Positions 42,950 to 52,116 of a stretch of DNA of 52,116 nucleotides are shown in pieces. The stretch is from CAYSCW01 sp964449165 (GTDB lineage: Bacteria; Acidobacteriota; Aminicenantia; Aminicenantales; Aminicenantaceae). The notes beneath the pieces were generated by a model. The model made no database searches and was not told the origin of the DNA. It saw nothing but the letters and a program-made list of their open reading frames with translations. The stretch lies in NCBI GenBank assembly GCA_964449165.1, contig CAYVAT010000022.1, positions 1 to 52,116 of the forward strand, written 5' to 3'. A program made the translations under genes and the position numbers. Within the stretch, counting starts at the first letter, position 1; the number at the start of each line of letters is the position of its first letter.

Positions 42950-44368
42950 CTATTTAAAAAAAACTCTCCATTTATCAGGGGATGGCTTGCGACCTAGAAA
43001 GCTGATCCCGACGAGAAGAAGCAAGGAGCAGATTAAGGCGGGATAAACCGCAGGCACTCCCAGGGGAAGATGCCCCTGGATTTTGTTGATTATTTCCCAG
43101 AGAACGGTAGTGGTCATCCCCCCAAGGATGGAAAGGACGCCTCCAGCTACAGTCGCTCTTTTCCAGAAAAAAACAGCCACAAGCGCCGGCGTGATTCCGG
43201 CTCCATAGACAGTGTAGGCGGCATAGGCAGCATCCAGGATGCGAGGAAAAAAGGAGATGAGAGAATAGGAGATCACACCCAGGATGATGACAAAAATCCG
43301 GGAGTAGAGAATCATCTTCTTGTCCTCAAGGTCAGGATTGATGAACCTCTGGTAGATATCCCTGATGAGATTTGTCGCCGGCACAAGAAGGAAGCTGTTG
43401 GCTGTAGAGATGATGATGGCCACGATGGCTACAAGAAGAGCGCAACCCACAGCCACAGGAATACCTTTGTGAGCAACGAGAAGGATGATTTTTCCTGCTT
43501 CTTTGGCCTCGAGTCCCTTAAAATAACTGCTGCCCACAACCGCCAGACTCTGGAGTGTCACACCCAGGATGATCACGCCTACAACCCAGCCGATGACTGA
43601 CCGTTTAGCCTCTCTCTCGTCTTTGGCAGAGAAGAAGCGCTGGTACATGTTACCGTTCCCCAGAGCGAGAAGAAAGGTGGGGACAAAGTATCCCATGGCC
43701 TGAACCAGGCTCATGTTGCCCAGGATAGGATGCTCCCTTGGTGTCACGTTGGCCATGATATATTCCATACCGCCCACATGATGGATGAGGAAAGGAAGGG
43801 CCAGGAGGATCCCCCCGATCATTATCAGCCCGTTGAATATATCCAGGTAAGCCACCGAGATCATGCCGGCCAGAAGAGTATAGGTGATGACAAATAGGGC
43901 AACCACGACAATTCCCGTTTTGATGGGAATTTTGCCATCGGTGATGATGTTGAGTACCCAACCTCCGCCGCGGAATTGATAGCTGACAATAGTCACATAG
44001 GCGATAATGGTGGTGATTGTGGCCAGAATCCTGGCCCATTTGTTATAACGTGTTTCCAGGATATCAGGAACAGTAAACTGGCCGAATCTTCTGACTTTTC
44101 CGGCGATGAAAAAGACGATGATGATCCCTAGCCAGCCGCCTGCGCTTCCGATAAGAGAAGAATAGCCGTGGTTGTAGCTGAGATCCGAAACACTGAAGAT
44201 GTCCCCTGAGCCGATCCAGGTGGCAAGAAGAGTTCCTACCAGTACGGGAGCGGTGAGAGTTCGGCCGGCAACCAGAAAGTCCTCTTTACTTTTCAGCTTT
44301 CGAGTCAGACGAAGTCCGATGAAGAAGAGAAAGAGGAGATAGGCGAAGATAGTCAGCAGATAAGCCAC
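42950..44368 (-). CDS. sodium:solute symporter (SSS), second of a pair
   Basis: 472 aa, about 12-13 membrane helices. SSS features: KSKEDFLVAGRTL, TWIGSGDIFSVSDL, and the FFWKRATVAGGVLSILGG loop near the C-terminus. The start is GTG 44368; AAGG lies upstream. It is 20 nt downstream of its paralogue and 9 nt upstream of the deacetylase gene. Substrate unknown. Confidence 0.92.
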   Translation of the reverse strand: MAYLLTIFAYLLFLFFIGLRLTRKLKSKEDFLVAGRTLTAPVLVGTLLATWIGSGDIFSVSDLSYNHGYSSLIGSAGGWLGIIIVFFIAGKVRRFGQFTVPDILETRYNKWARILATITTIIAYVTIVSYQFRGGGWVLNIITDGKIPIKTGIVVVALFVITYTLLAGMISVAYLDIFNGLIMIGGILLALPFLIHHVGGMEYIMANVTPREHPILGNMSLVQAMGYFVPTFLLALGNGNMYQRFFSAKDEREAKRSVIGWVVGVIILGVTLQSLAVVGSSYFKGLEAKEAGKIILLVAHKGIPVAVGCALLVAIVAIIISTANSFLLVPATNLIRDIYQRFINPDLEDKKMILYSRIFVIILGVISYSLISFFPRILDAAYAAYTVYGAGITPALVAVFFWKRATVAGGVLSILGGMTTTVLWEIINKIQGHLPLGVPAVYPALICSLLLLVGISFLGRKPSPDKWRVFFK

Positions 44369-44388
44369 TCAATAAACCTTTTCTTATG

Positions 44389-45876
44389 CTATTCTGCGGG
44401 CTTTTTTTTCTTGCCGGGAAAGAATTTTTCGAGCTCCTCAGGTTTAGGCTTCTTTGTTAACAGGCTGACCACGATTAAAGAAAGGAGAGATGCAATAAGG
44501 GCCGGGTAGATGATGGGAATACCCCAGGGGTCGCCTTCAGGCACTTTTTCTGGAGGGAGGACTTCAGCTATGATCTTAAAAATAATACAGACCGCGGTTC
44601 CCGCAATAATCGATGCCAGCCCACCTGCCCTGGTTGTCCTCTTCCAGGTCAGAGCTGCGATGAGGGCAGGAGTGATGGCTACACCATAGATGGTATAGGC
44701 AAAGAAGGCGGTTTGAAGGACCGATGTCATTCGTATGGCCAGGAAGAATGCCAGAATCCCAAGCACCACCACAAACACTTTCTGCATTGCGACCATGGTG
44801 GCCTGAGGGGCGTCCTGTTTGATAAAGCGCTGGTAGATGTCCCGCATGATGTTGGTGGTAGGGGAGAGGAGGTAATTCATTCCTGTGGAGATGACCACAG
44901 CACATGCAGCTCCGAGTAAAAGTATCCCCACAGGAGCAGGCACCAGGCTCCTTGCTGCCATTAAGACTACCTTTCCGCCTTCCTTAGGAATTGTCAGGTC
45001 AAGCTGACCGGCGAACTTGCTGTAAGCGAAGACAGCAATAATTACAACCACGGTTTCCACAAAGACAGTGCCGATCGTCCACAGGATGACCGCTTTTTTG
45101 GCATCCCTGGGAGTCCGGGCGCTGTAGAATTTTTGGTACATGCTCTGTACACCCATCAGGAGAAGCATGGTAGCCAGGAAGTATCCACCGGCCTTGAGGA
45201 CTGGATTGGCACCAAACTGCTCGTTGACTACGGCAAAATAACCTGGATCAAGTGTTTGAGTGGCCTGGGGAAGGCCTCCAGCAGCCAGGTAGACAAAGGG
45301 AACAGAGAGAAGACAGGCGAGAAGAATGATGATCCCGTTGGGCAGATCGGTGTAGGCTACAGCTACCATTCCTCCAAGCGCGGTGAAGAGGATAACAAAG
45401 AGAGCTGCGATAATCGTTCCCACGGAATCAGGGACGGCGCCGTCGGTCACCACGTTGAGGATAAATCCGCCAGCTACAAACTGATAGGAGACGATAACGG
45501 TAAAGGAAATGATGAGAGCAATGGCTCCGAGAATTCTGGCTGCAGGCCCGTAGCGTTCTTCCAGGATATCGCCGATGGTGTACTGGCCAAAAGTGCGGAT
45601 TTTTGCTGCCAGGAAATAGATGAAGATGATCCCTACCCAAGCTCCGGCAGCCAGCCAGAGGGCAGAAAAACCGGCTTTGGATGCGAATTCAGCTCCTGCG
45701 ATGAACGTCCCCGAGCCTATCCAGGTGCAGATAAGAGTAAAAACCATGACCGATGTCTTGAGCCGGCGGCCGGCAACCATGAAATCTTCTTGGCTTTTGA
45801 CTTTTTTGGCGCGGTAGAAATTGAGTCCTGTGAGAACGAGCAAGTAAGCTAAAATGATGTAAAGATAATATGACAT
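44389..45876 (-). CDS. sodium:solute symporter (SSS), first of a pair
   Basis: 495 aa with the same layout as its downstream neighbour: KSQEDFMVAGRRL, TWIGSGTFIAGAEF, LTWKRTTRAGG, and a Lys/Pro/Glu-rich cytoplasmic tail. AGGAGGAGG precedes the ATG, a strong start. Adjacent paralogues of this kind may form two specificities or arise by tandem duplication. Confidence 0.93.
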   Translation of the reverse strand: MSYYLYIILAYLLVLTGLNFYRAKKVKSQEDFMVAGRRLKTSVMVFTLICTWIGSGTFIAGAEFASKAGFSALWLAAGAWVGIIFIYFLAAKIRTFGQYTIGDILEERYGPAARILGAIALIISFTVIVSYQFVAGGFILNVVTDGAVPDSVGTIIAALFVILFTALGGMVAVAYTDLPNGIIILLACLLSVPFVYLAAGGLPQATQTLDPGYFAVVNEQFGANPVLKAGGYFLATMLLLMGVQSMYQKFYSARTPRDAKKAVILWTIGTVFVETVVVIIAVFAYSKFAGQLDLTIPKEGGKVVLMAARSLVPAPVGILLLGAACAVVISTGMNYLLSPTTNIMRDIYQRFIKQDAPQATMVAMQKVFVVVLGILAFFLAIRMTSVLQTAFFAYTIYGVAITPALIAALTWKRTTRAGGLASIIAGTAVCIIFKIIAEVLPPEKVPEGDPWGIPIIYPALIASLLSLIVVSLLTKKPKPEELEKFFPGKKKKPAE

Positions 45877-45938
45877 GACCTCCTCCTTTCCTTATACTGT
45901 TGAAGTTCTCTCTATTCTTCCAATAAATGGATTAAGAT

Positions 45939-47420
45939 TCAAATGTTTTTCTTAAAAATTTTTTTTAGCTTTATTTTTGCGTAGATAAATCCCATGGTGG
46001 CGTATTTCTTGATATCCTTTAAGGAGTGAATATCAGTCAGGATTTTCGGTGTTTTTTCGAGGAAGGCGTATTTACCGCTGCTAAGAGACCAGCGGAAGAG
46101 AAACTCGCTGATTTGGGCCCAGCCTAGATTATCCAGAAAGAGAGGAACATCTCCCTGGGCTGCAGGCAGTATGGAGGATGAGCGGTCTCTTTTTGTCCAG
46201 GAAAAGTGTGCAGGGAGAACTCCCATTTTACGAGCTCTTTTCTCCAGGGGAGTCCCAGGGTAAATATGGAGGAGAGCTATACTGGACTCGATTCTATCGC
46301 CGTACTCCTCGATGATTCTTATGGTCTTTTCTGCCTCTTCTCTGGTTTCGGTGGGATGACTGAGGATAAAAAACGCGTTGGGGATGATGTTCAATTCATG
46401 ACACCACTGGATGAGCCGATGGAAAGAATCGATATCGATTGGCTTGTTGACTATCTCGGTTCTCACTCTCTGTGCTCCCGCCTCCAGGCCAAAGGAAAGG
46501 TGGAAAAGTCCTGCTTCTTTCATTAGCCGCAGCAGAGGTTTGGCCATGAGATCGATACGGACATCGCATTTCCAGAAGATGTTGAGTTTTTTTCCCAACA
46601 GCAGCTCGCAGATTTCCTCCACCCTCCTGGGGCTGGCATTGAAGGTGTCATCGCAAAAATAAATTACTCGCACGCCGTATTTCTTCACAAGATATTCAAT
46701 TTCTGTGACGATATTTTGAGGACTTCTGTTGCGTACCCTGCGGCCCCAATGGACGGGAGTGGCACAGAAGTTACATTGATGAGGGCAGCCGCGGCTGGTG
46801 ATCATGTTGACGGCAGGAAGTTTTCCGCAACCTGGAACATCCATGAAAAAATTGTATTTTTCAAAAGGAACCAGATGGAAAGCAGGAAAAGGAAGGCTGT
46901 CGAGGTCTTGTATGGGAGGACGAGACGGATTTGTCTGGATTTTGCCGTTCTTGTTGTATGAAACGCCTGTTGTCTTATCTAAAAAATCTTTGCCCCTTCC
47001 ACTATCAATTGCCTTACATATTTCGCCTATAGTTATTTCACCCTCCCCTCGGACCACCGCATCCAACTCCGGAAGATGAGTGAGGGTGTCCTCTGCTGCC
47101 ATGGAAGCATGTGGCCCACCTAGGACGGTAAGGGCCAGAGGCTGGACTTTTTTGCACAGCCTTATTAATTTGAAACTCTGAAACCGGTTCTCTGTAAGAC
47201 AGGAAGAGCCTATGATATCAGGCTCAAAATCTTGAATTTCTTGCTTCACATCCCGCCAGCTCGACCCCAGGATGTCGGCCGGCACAATCCTCACATCATG
47301 GCCTCCTCTTTCCAGGATTGCTCCCAGATAGAGAAGTCCAAGAGGTGGCATGGATGATCCTTTTGACCACCGTCGGGCAAAATATCCCCCTGGAGGCACG
47401 ATAAACTGGACTTTCATCAC
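45939..47420 (-). CDS. B12-binding radical SAM protein
   Basis: 493 aa. The N-terminal cobalamin-binding-like domain (about 1-140) has PPLGLLYLGAILE and GGPHAS motifs. The radical SAM domain has C212, C216, C219 (GCPHQCNFC) and later GLEAGAQRVR and a helical end. The family includes methyltransferases and methylthiotransferase-like enzymes acting on lipids, peptides or tetrapyrroles; the substrate is unknown. The start is GTG 47420 or ATG 47417, two to five nt after the SMC stop, so translation is probably coupled. Confidence 0.9.
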   Translation of the reverse strand: MMKVQFIVPPGGYFARRWSKGSSMPPLGLLYLGAILERGGHDVRIVPADILGSSWRDVKQEIQDFEPDIIGSSCLTENRFQSFKLIRLCKKVQPLALTVLGGPHASMAAEDTLTHLPELDAVVRGEGEITIGEICKAIDSGRGKDFLDKTTGVSYNKNGKIQTNPSRPPIQDLDSLPFPAFHLVPFEKYNFFMDVPGCGKLPAVNMITSRGCPHQCNFCATPVHWGRRVRNRSPQNIVTEIEYLVKKYGVRVIYFCDDTFNASPRRVEEICELLLGKKLNIFWKCDVRIDLMAKPLLRLMKEAGLFHLSFGLEAGAQRVRTEIVNKPIDIDSFHRLIQWCHELNIIPNAFFILSHPTETREEAEKTIRIIEEYGDRIESSIALLHIYPGTPLEKRARKMGVLPAHFSWTKRDRSSSILPAAQGDVPLFLDNLGWAQISEFLFRWSLSSGKYAFLEKTPKILTDIHSLKDIKKYATMGFIYAKIKLKKIFKKNI

Positions 47421-47422
47421 AG

Positions 47423-50400
47423 TTATGAAGGTTTCTTTTTATCGAGCTTAACCGAATAGAGAGTAGTGATGTTGGGTTCAGCCATGGTGGTTCCATAGAT
47501 ATAATCAGCTACCTCCATAGTCTTGAAATTGTGAGTGATGAGGATGAACTGTGTCTGGCTCTTGATTTTTCTCATCAGGTTCAAGAATCTTTCTAGGTTA
47601 ACTTCATCGAGAGCGGCATCCACCTCATCCAGGACACAGAAAGGAGTTGGTTTGTAGCGGAAGAGAGCAAAGAAGAAGGCCAGGCTGGTCAGGCTTCTTT
47701 CTCCTCCGGAAAGCAGGGAAAGGCTTTGGAGTTTTTTCCCTGGCGGTTGAGCCGTCATCTCTACGCCGCTTTCCAACGGATTGCTCTCATCTGTCAATTT
47801 GAGCTCAGCTTTTCCTCCCTTGAACAGAAGAGTAAACATCTGCTGAAAATTCTTATTGATCTCAGTCAGGGCTTTGAGGAACTGATCCTTGCTCTCCTGA
47901 TTTATTTTTTTAATGGCCTGCTTTGTGGTGTCAATGGATTCTCGCAGATCTTTCTTTTCCTTCATCAGAAAATCGTAGCGTTTCTTCTGACTCAGATACT
48001 CTTCCTCGGCCATCAGGTTGACAGCCTTAAATTTTTGTAGCTTCTCCCTGGCTTCCTCCAGTTTTTCCTGAACACCGGTCTCCTTCAGTTTGTCAAGGCC
48101 CACATCTTTCCTGACCTCTTCCAGAGATTTTTTAAGTTCCTGCCAGCAGCTTTCCTCCAGGTTCGCCAGGTCCCTGTCTTTTTCTGCCTTTCTGATTTCC
48201 CACTGAATTCTTTCTTTTTTTATTGCCTCTTGGTCCTCTCTCAGTTTTTCGATCCCCTGTTCCAGCTCCTTTTGATCCTTTTGGATTTTCTTCAGAAAGA
48301 CTTCGCTCTGGACAAGTTGTTTCTCCTTGAGATCTATCTCTTCTTCGAGTTTCTCTATTTTTTGGGAAAAGGAGCGGATATCTTTCTTGAGTTGGAATTT
48401 TCTCTCTTCGGCGTTTTGTGCTTCTTGTTGAAGAGTAAAGCTCCTTTCATCCAGAGACTCTTCTCTTCTGTCGAGGGTCTGGAGCTGGTGACGGACATTC
48501 TTTATTTTTTCCTGGAAAAGATCGATTTCTGATTTTAGTTCAAAAAATGACCTCCTTTTCTCCTCGTTTTTTCTCTGGAGGGCTTCAAATTCCTTTTCCC
48601 TGGATTGGAGGGCGTTCTTGAGAGCAAGTTCTTCTTCCTTGCTTGCATTTAGTTTTTCGTCTATAGACTTCATCCNNNNNNNNNNNNNNNNNNNNNNNNN
48701 NNNNNNNNNNNNNNNNNNNNNNNNNNNNNNNNNNNNNNNNNNNNNNNNNNNNNNNNNNNNNNNNNNNNNNNNNNNCTTCTTATCCGTCTCGGAGATCGTT
48801 TCTTTTAATTTTTTTATTTCCTGAACAAGGGAGAAGAAGCCTTCTTTCTTTGCTCCCAGTTTGAGAAGCCCTGATGAGAGGAGAAGATCACCTTGAAGGG
48901 TTATGTAATTTTGGGTGGGATACTGGAGCCAGAGTTCGACAGCTCTTCGAATATCCTTGACCACAGCAGCTTCCTTGAGGGAGGTGAAAAAATCTTTGAT
49001 TTTCGGGCTGGCTCTTACGTGGGATTTGAGTCGTCCCAGAACCTTTGCATCTTCGAGCGGTTCAAACTCAGCTTCTCCCTTTTTTTCCGGGTGGAGGAGA
49101 AGAAAATTCCCCTTTGACCGTTCTTGATTCCAGTTTTCCATGAAATCATCAGCCTTCATAAGCAGGGATTTTGACTCTTCTTTCCATAGGATATCGATCA
49201 AAGGTGTGTACTCGGAGTCACTTTCGATGGAGTCGGCCAGAAAACCCATCGATTCTGGAATGTCTTTTTCTGCTTCAGATCCCCGCTCTTCTTTTTCGAT
49301 TTTCTGTAGGAGCTGAAGATGATGATTATCCTTTTCTTTTTTTCCCTTTAAATCAGAGATCTTTTTTTTCAGTGTCCCGATGGAGGAGAGGAGCGTTTCC
49401 AATTCTTTTTGGCCCTGTTCCATATCCTCCTTGGTATCTTGTCTCTGGCTTTGTGTCTTTTTTATTTCTGTCATTCTTCCTCTGATTTCTTCTTCTTTCT
49501 CATCGAGAAGAGTTTTTTCTTTTTCCAGCTGGGAGTTGAGTTTTTCTTCCTGACGGAGAAAGATTTCCCACTCCTTTTCAAATCTTGCTTTTTCGTTCCT
49601 GGCTTCAGTCAAACCATCGAGCTTGAGGAAGTATTGGCTCCTTAAGGAGTCGATACTTTTTTGCTGGAGAGTTCTCTTTTCTTGGAAAGACTGAATGGTA
49701 TGAGAAGCCTTGTCAAGGTCTTTCCTCTTTTGTTGGAGTGCCCCTTCGAACTTCTTAAGGCTCTGGGAGGCCTTGCGGCCTTCTTCTTCAAGAAGGGTAT
49801 GCTCTTTGGAGAGTTCCTGGATATTCTCCTGGACTTTTTGCTTTCTTTCATCGAAGAAGAAGATTCTTTTTTCACTCTGGTCCTTTTCTGTTTCCAGGCG
49901 GGAATGGCTGGATTTTAGCGAGTATAAATTTTCCTGTGCTTCCTTTATATTCTTTTCCAGATTCCAGCAGTCTTTTCTTTTGGAAGCCAGCACTTTTTCC
50001 TCTTCCTTGATTCTCGAGAGGAGGGCATTTTCTTGACGCAAGAAATTTTCGAGGTTTAAGCTGGATTCTTTTTGACTCTTTTCCAGATCTTCGATTTTCT
50101 TGCGATAATAGAAAGATGTGAGGGTCCGGATTTTATCCCTTAGTTTTCTGTAGCGTGCGGCTGTGCCGGCCTGGCGTTTCAGCGAGTTCTTGGCCCTGGA
50201 AACTTCGCTGATGATATCTTCCAGGCGAACAAGGTTCTGTTCGCTGCTCTGGAGCTTGCTTTCTGCCTGGGCTTTTTTGTCTTTGTAATAGGCTGTGCCT
50301 GCTGCTTCCTCGATAAGGACTCTCTTTTCCTGGGGCTTGGAATTTAGAAAGATTCCGATGCTTCCCTGTTCGATGACAAAATATCGCAGCTCGCCGACAG

Positions 50401-50776
50401 CCTTCTTCCAGAGACATTCCTGTATGTCCATCAGCCTGACCGCTTTGCCGTTGAGCCTGTATTCGCTCTCACCTGATCGAAAAAAGCGGTGGGTGATGAT
50501 GATTTCCTCCTCCTCGTCATCGCCCAGGTAAAGGTTGACATCAGCCATGCTCAGCGGAGGTTTGCTTTCATGCCCGTTGAAGATGATATCCGTACTTCGT
50601 TCACCTCTGAGAGTTTTAAATCTCTTCCCTCCCATCACCCAGAGAAGTGCATCGACGATGTTGCTCTTACCTGTACCGTTGGGTCCGGTAACAGCGGTTA
50701 TTCCAGGGTGAAAAAGGATTTTTGTTTTTTCAGGGAAGGATTTAAATCCTTGGAGTTCGAGCTTTTTGATAATCAT
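47423..50776 (-). CDS. smc: chromosome segregation protein SMC (with an assembly gap inside)
   Basis: 1117 aa as read, including 34 unknown residues. Head motifs are intact: N-terminal Walker A GPNGTGKSN (about 32-40) and the C-terminal signature LSGGERSL and Walker B CVLDEVDAALDE. The two coiled-coil arms and a hinge (about 510-660) are visible. The gap falls just after the hinge, at the start of the returning coil. The usual length is about 1170-1190, so the real gap is probably longer than 100 nt. SMC with ScpAB organises and separates chromosomes. Confidence 0.96.
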   Translation of the reverse strand: MIIKKLELQGFKSFPEKTKILFHPGITAVTGPNGTGKSNIVDALLWVMGGKRFKTLRGERSTDIIFNGHESKPPLSMADVNLYLGDDEEEEIIITHRFFRSGESEYRLNGKAVRLMDIQECLWKKAVGELRYFVIEQGSIGIFLNSKPQEKRVLIEEAAGTAYYKDKKAQAESKLQSSEQNLVRLEDIISEVSRAKNSLKRQAGTAARYRKLRDKIRTLTSFYYRKKIEDLEKSQKESSLNLENFLRQENALLSRIKEEEKVLASKRKDCWNLEKNIKEAQENLYSLKSSHSRLETEKDQSEKRIFFFDERKQKVQENIQELSKEHTLLEEEGRKASQSLKKFEGALQQKRKDLDKASHTIQSFQEKRTLQQKSIDSLRSQYFLKLDGLTEARNEKARFEKEWEIFLRQEEKLNSQLEKEKTLLDEKEEEIRGRMTEIKKTQSQRQDTKEDMEQGQKELETLLSSIGTLKKKISDLKGKKEKDNHHLQLLQKIEKEERGSEAEKDIPESMGFLADSIESDSEYTPLIDILWKEESKSLLMKADDFMENWNQERSKGNFLLLHPEKKGEAEFEPLEDAKVLGRLKSHVRASPKIKDFFTSLKEAAVVKDIRRAVELWLQYPTQNYITLQGDLLLSSGLLKLGAKKEGFFSLVQEIKKLKETISETDKKXXXXXXXXXXXXXXXXXXXXXXXXXXXXXXXXXXMKSIDEKLNASKEEELALKNALQSREKEFEALQRKNEEKRRSFFELKSEIDLFQEKIKNVRHQLQTLDRREESLDERSFTLQQEAQNAEERKFQLKKDIRSFSQKIEKLEEEIDLKEKQLVQSEVFLKKIQKDQKELEQGIEKLREDQEAIKKERIQWEIRKAEKDRDLANLEESCWQELKKSLEEVRKDVGLDKLKETGVQEKLEEAREKLQKFKAVNLMAEEEYLSQKKRYDFLMKEKKDLRESIDTTKQAIKKINQESKDQFLKALTEINKNFQQMFTLLFKGGKAELKLTDESNPLESGVEMTAQPPGKKLQSLSLLSGGERSLTSLAFFFALFRYKPTPFCVLDEVDAALDEVNLERFLNLMRKIKSQTQFILITHNFKTMEVADYIYGTTMAEPNITTLYSVKLDKKKPS
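48676..48775. other. assembly gap of 100 N
   Basis: Exactly 100 N, a common placeholder for a scaffold join of unknown length, inside smc. The frame is preserved across it as written, which may be chance. Confidence 0.99.
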
Positions 50777-50876
50777 CTGTTTACCAATGATGTTCTTGAC
50801 AGTTCAGGCTAATTTTATTAATTTTGAGCTGTCTAGAGAAAAGATATTTTAGTCGATTTTAGATAATTTTCAAAGG

Positions 50877-50948
<72 letters not shown>

Positions 50949-51134
50949 CTCTTCTTTGCCATTTATGGCTGTTCTTTCATTGGACTGTCTCTTACCTCGT
51001 CCATTCGGACAATCGAGCAAGGTTCGAACCCGCAATTGGGTGGTAAACAACTGCCGGCTTTGATTTTTCAGCATAAAGAGATTAGAGTGATATTTTAAAC
51101 AAATCAGTTATCAACAAGACTTTGGAGGTAAAAA

Positions 51135-51335
51135 ATGCCAGTCATCCATGTAAATGTCTGGGAAGGCTTCGGACAGGAAAAAGCCAAAATCACCATCCAA
51201 AATGTGACTAAAGTCTTTGTAGATTTAGGGATTCCAATACAGGCTGTTGAGGTAATTGTGCATGAAATCCAAAAATCGCACTGGGGAATTGGAGGAGAAC
51301 CAGCATCAGAGAAGTTCAAAGATATACTTCCTTAA
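51135..51335 (+). CDS. 4-oxalocrotonate tautomerase family protein
   Basis: 66 aa, standard size. After removal of Met the catalytic Pro is N-terminal (MPVIHVNVWEG), followed by a helix (EKAKITIQNVTKVFVDLG) and strand with VEVIVHEI, the 4-OT fold. GGAGG lies 7 nt before the ATG. Such enzymes tautomerise enols or, as hexamers, act on aromatic degradation intermediates; no pathway genes are nearby. Confidence 0.9.
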   Translation: MPVIHVNVWEGFGQEKAKITIQNVTKVFVDLGIPIQAVEVIVHEIQKSHWGIGGEPASEKFKDILP

Positions 51336-51493
51336 AGGCTTGTTTTTTCTTCGGCTTAAGCTCCATGCCGAGTTGCATCATCATACCTAAAGAGTCTGAT
51401 TCTATCCTCATAATATCAAAACCAAAGGTAGAATCATGTAAATTTTTTTCCCTCCATTTCACTTAATATTGTCAAGGCAACAGTTTGCCATTT

Positions 51494-51721
51494 TTAATCT
51501 CCCCGTTTAATATCAACGTAATTTATTTTCCCGCTCTTTTCTTTAAAAATAAATCTCATGGGACCTCTCTCGCTCCCCTCTATCCATTCATGAATTACTA
51601 CCGATTTAAGAGATTTTATTTTTGAGAAATATCTATATGCTTTAGCTGTCACCTCTTCTAAGGAATCATAAGATTCACTGTCATCGACTTGGAGAGCTGT
51701 AATATAAAATTTTTTTTTCAT
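51494..51721 (-). CDS. small protein of unknown function
   Basis: 75 aa from ATG 51721, chosen by GGAGG 8 nt upstream (a GTG three codons earlier overlaps that site). Reads as beta-alpha-beta-beta-beta: KFYITALQV, a helix EEVTAKAYRYFSKI, then SVVIHEWIEG, MRFIFKEK, INYVDIKR. Looks like a compact folded domain; no family recognised. Confidence 0.6.
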   Translation of the reverse strand: MKKKFYITALQVDDSESYDSLEEVTAKAYRYFSKIKSLKSVVIHEWIEGSERGPMRFIFKEKSGKINYVDIKRGD

Positions 51722-51859
51722 ACTTCTCACCTCCCTCTTTTAGAAAAATTATCTTCAATAATCCCCAGATTCAAGAAAGGACACAAACACGATTTAAGTC
51801 TTCATTGGAGATATGTTTGAAGTTGAAGAAATTTCTTGAAAAAGATAGCACGAGCAAAT

Positions 51860-52116
51860 TTAAGACTTAGAATTAATTTTTTTATTATGTTCACGTGAAA
51901 GGTTTTTGTATTCATTTAAAAAGTGTTCAATAATTTCATCTTTTGTAATATCAGAGATATCATAGTCCTGAATACCTGTCCTTAATATCCCCTCGACTCT
52001 TAATCTCCTGCTACTTGCCCACTCTGTATAATGAATTACTGGACGAGGAAATGCAAGACCTGGATATAACATCACTTCTATCGAATAATCAAGCTCTTCC
52101 TCACCCTCGAACTGTA
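51860..52116 (-). CDS. partial gene running off the window, unknown function
   Basis: The frame is open to the window edge at 52116; 85 C-terminal residues are visible. They contain two Met at 52075 that are probably internal because coding-like sequence (FEGEEELDYSIEV) precedes them. The C-terminus has a helix DEIIEHFLNEYKNLSREHNKK. No family recognised. Confidence 0.5.
   Translation of the reverse strand, partial: QFEGEEELDYSIEVMLYPGLAFPRPVIHYTEWASSRRLRVEGILRTGIQDYDISDITKDEIIEHFLNEYKNLSREHNKKINSKS

Noticed and set aside
45133..45852. 239-codon plus-strand frame
   Set aside because: Antisense to a clear symporter gene; hydrophilic composition mirrors membrane codons.
51021..51030. GGTTCGAACC palindrome resembling a tRNA T-arm or attachment site after tRNA-Thr
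   Set aside because: Only ten bases match; no integrase or repeated tRNA end is present.

Overview
The window is about 52 kb of a Gram-negative bacterial chromosome, probably from a metagenome-assembled genome because one gene contains a run of exactly 100 N. An outer membrane is implied by a FadL/OmpP1-type porin. The style of the proteins (zinc-ribbon Ser/Thr kinases carrying TolB-like and TPR regions, a large two-part FtsX/MacB permease, secreted coiled-coil proteins of unknown function, FecR/DUF6600-type Trp-rich proteins) resembles Candidatus Aminicenantes or a neighbouring Acidobacteriota-like lineage. That placement is inference from protein style only; no rRNA gene is present.

Layout. 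0-6 kb (+): a GNAT/YoaP-like acetyltransferase, then a tight set: sodium:solute symporter, AprA/FrdA-like flavoprotein, dicluster ferredoxin and an exported MEMO-family protein; the last three are joined by ATGA overlaps. 6-11.3 kb (-): a secreted unknown, an anti-sigma/ECF sigma pair, a 32-aa membrane microprotein, an FtsX-type permease and a dodecin. 11.5-19.6 kb: a 1557-aa protein combining a membrane-anchored Ser/Thr kinase, a TolB-like domain, TPRs and a complete GH127 glycosidase, followed by a coiled-coil secreted protein and a secreted (alpha/alpha)6 debranching-type glycosidase. 19.8-26.4 kb: a small radical SAM protein and several small secreted or membrane proteins of unknown role, one of them a frameshifted DUF1579-type gene. 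26.7-32.3 kb: tRNA-Gln, then flippase-like protein, nrdR, hsp20, lon and thiL in one run. 32.7-42 kb: FadL-like porin, dapF and an HtrA protease, thymidylate kinase, PBP1A and a FecR/DUF6600 protein. 42-50.8 kb (-): histone-deacetylase-like amidohydrolase, two adjacent SSS symporters, a B12-binding radical SAM protein and SMC (with the gap). 50.9-52.1 kb: tRNA-Thr, a tautomerase and two small unknown genes, the last running off the window.

Non-coding structure is prominent. Five copies of a roughly 76-bp imperfect palindrome lie between genes, and two of them bracket tmk in inverted orientation. There is also a 45-bp direct repeat, a 36-bp repeat pair, and several genes whose promoter-like boxes sit so close to the start codon that the mRNA would be nearly leaderless.

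The strongest candidate for something undescribed is the kinase-TPR-GH127 fusion. Its predicted single membrane segment would put the kinase in the cytoplasm and an apparently intact, catalytically equipped arabinofuranosidase-type domain outside it. The second is the symporter/flavoprotein/ferredoxin/exported-MEMO operon.
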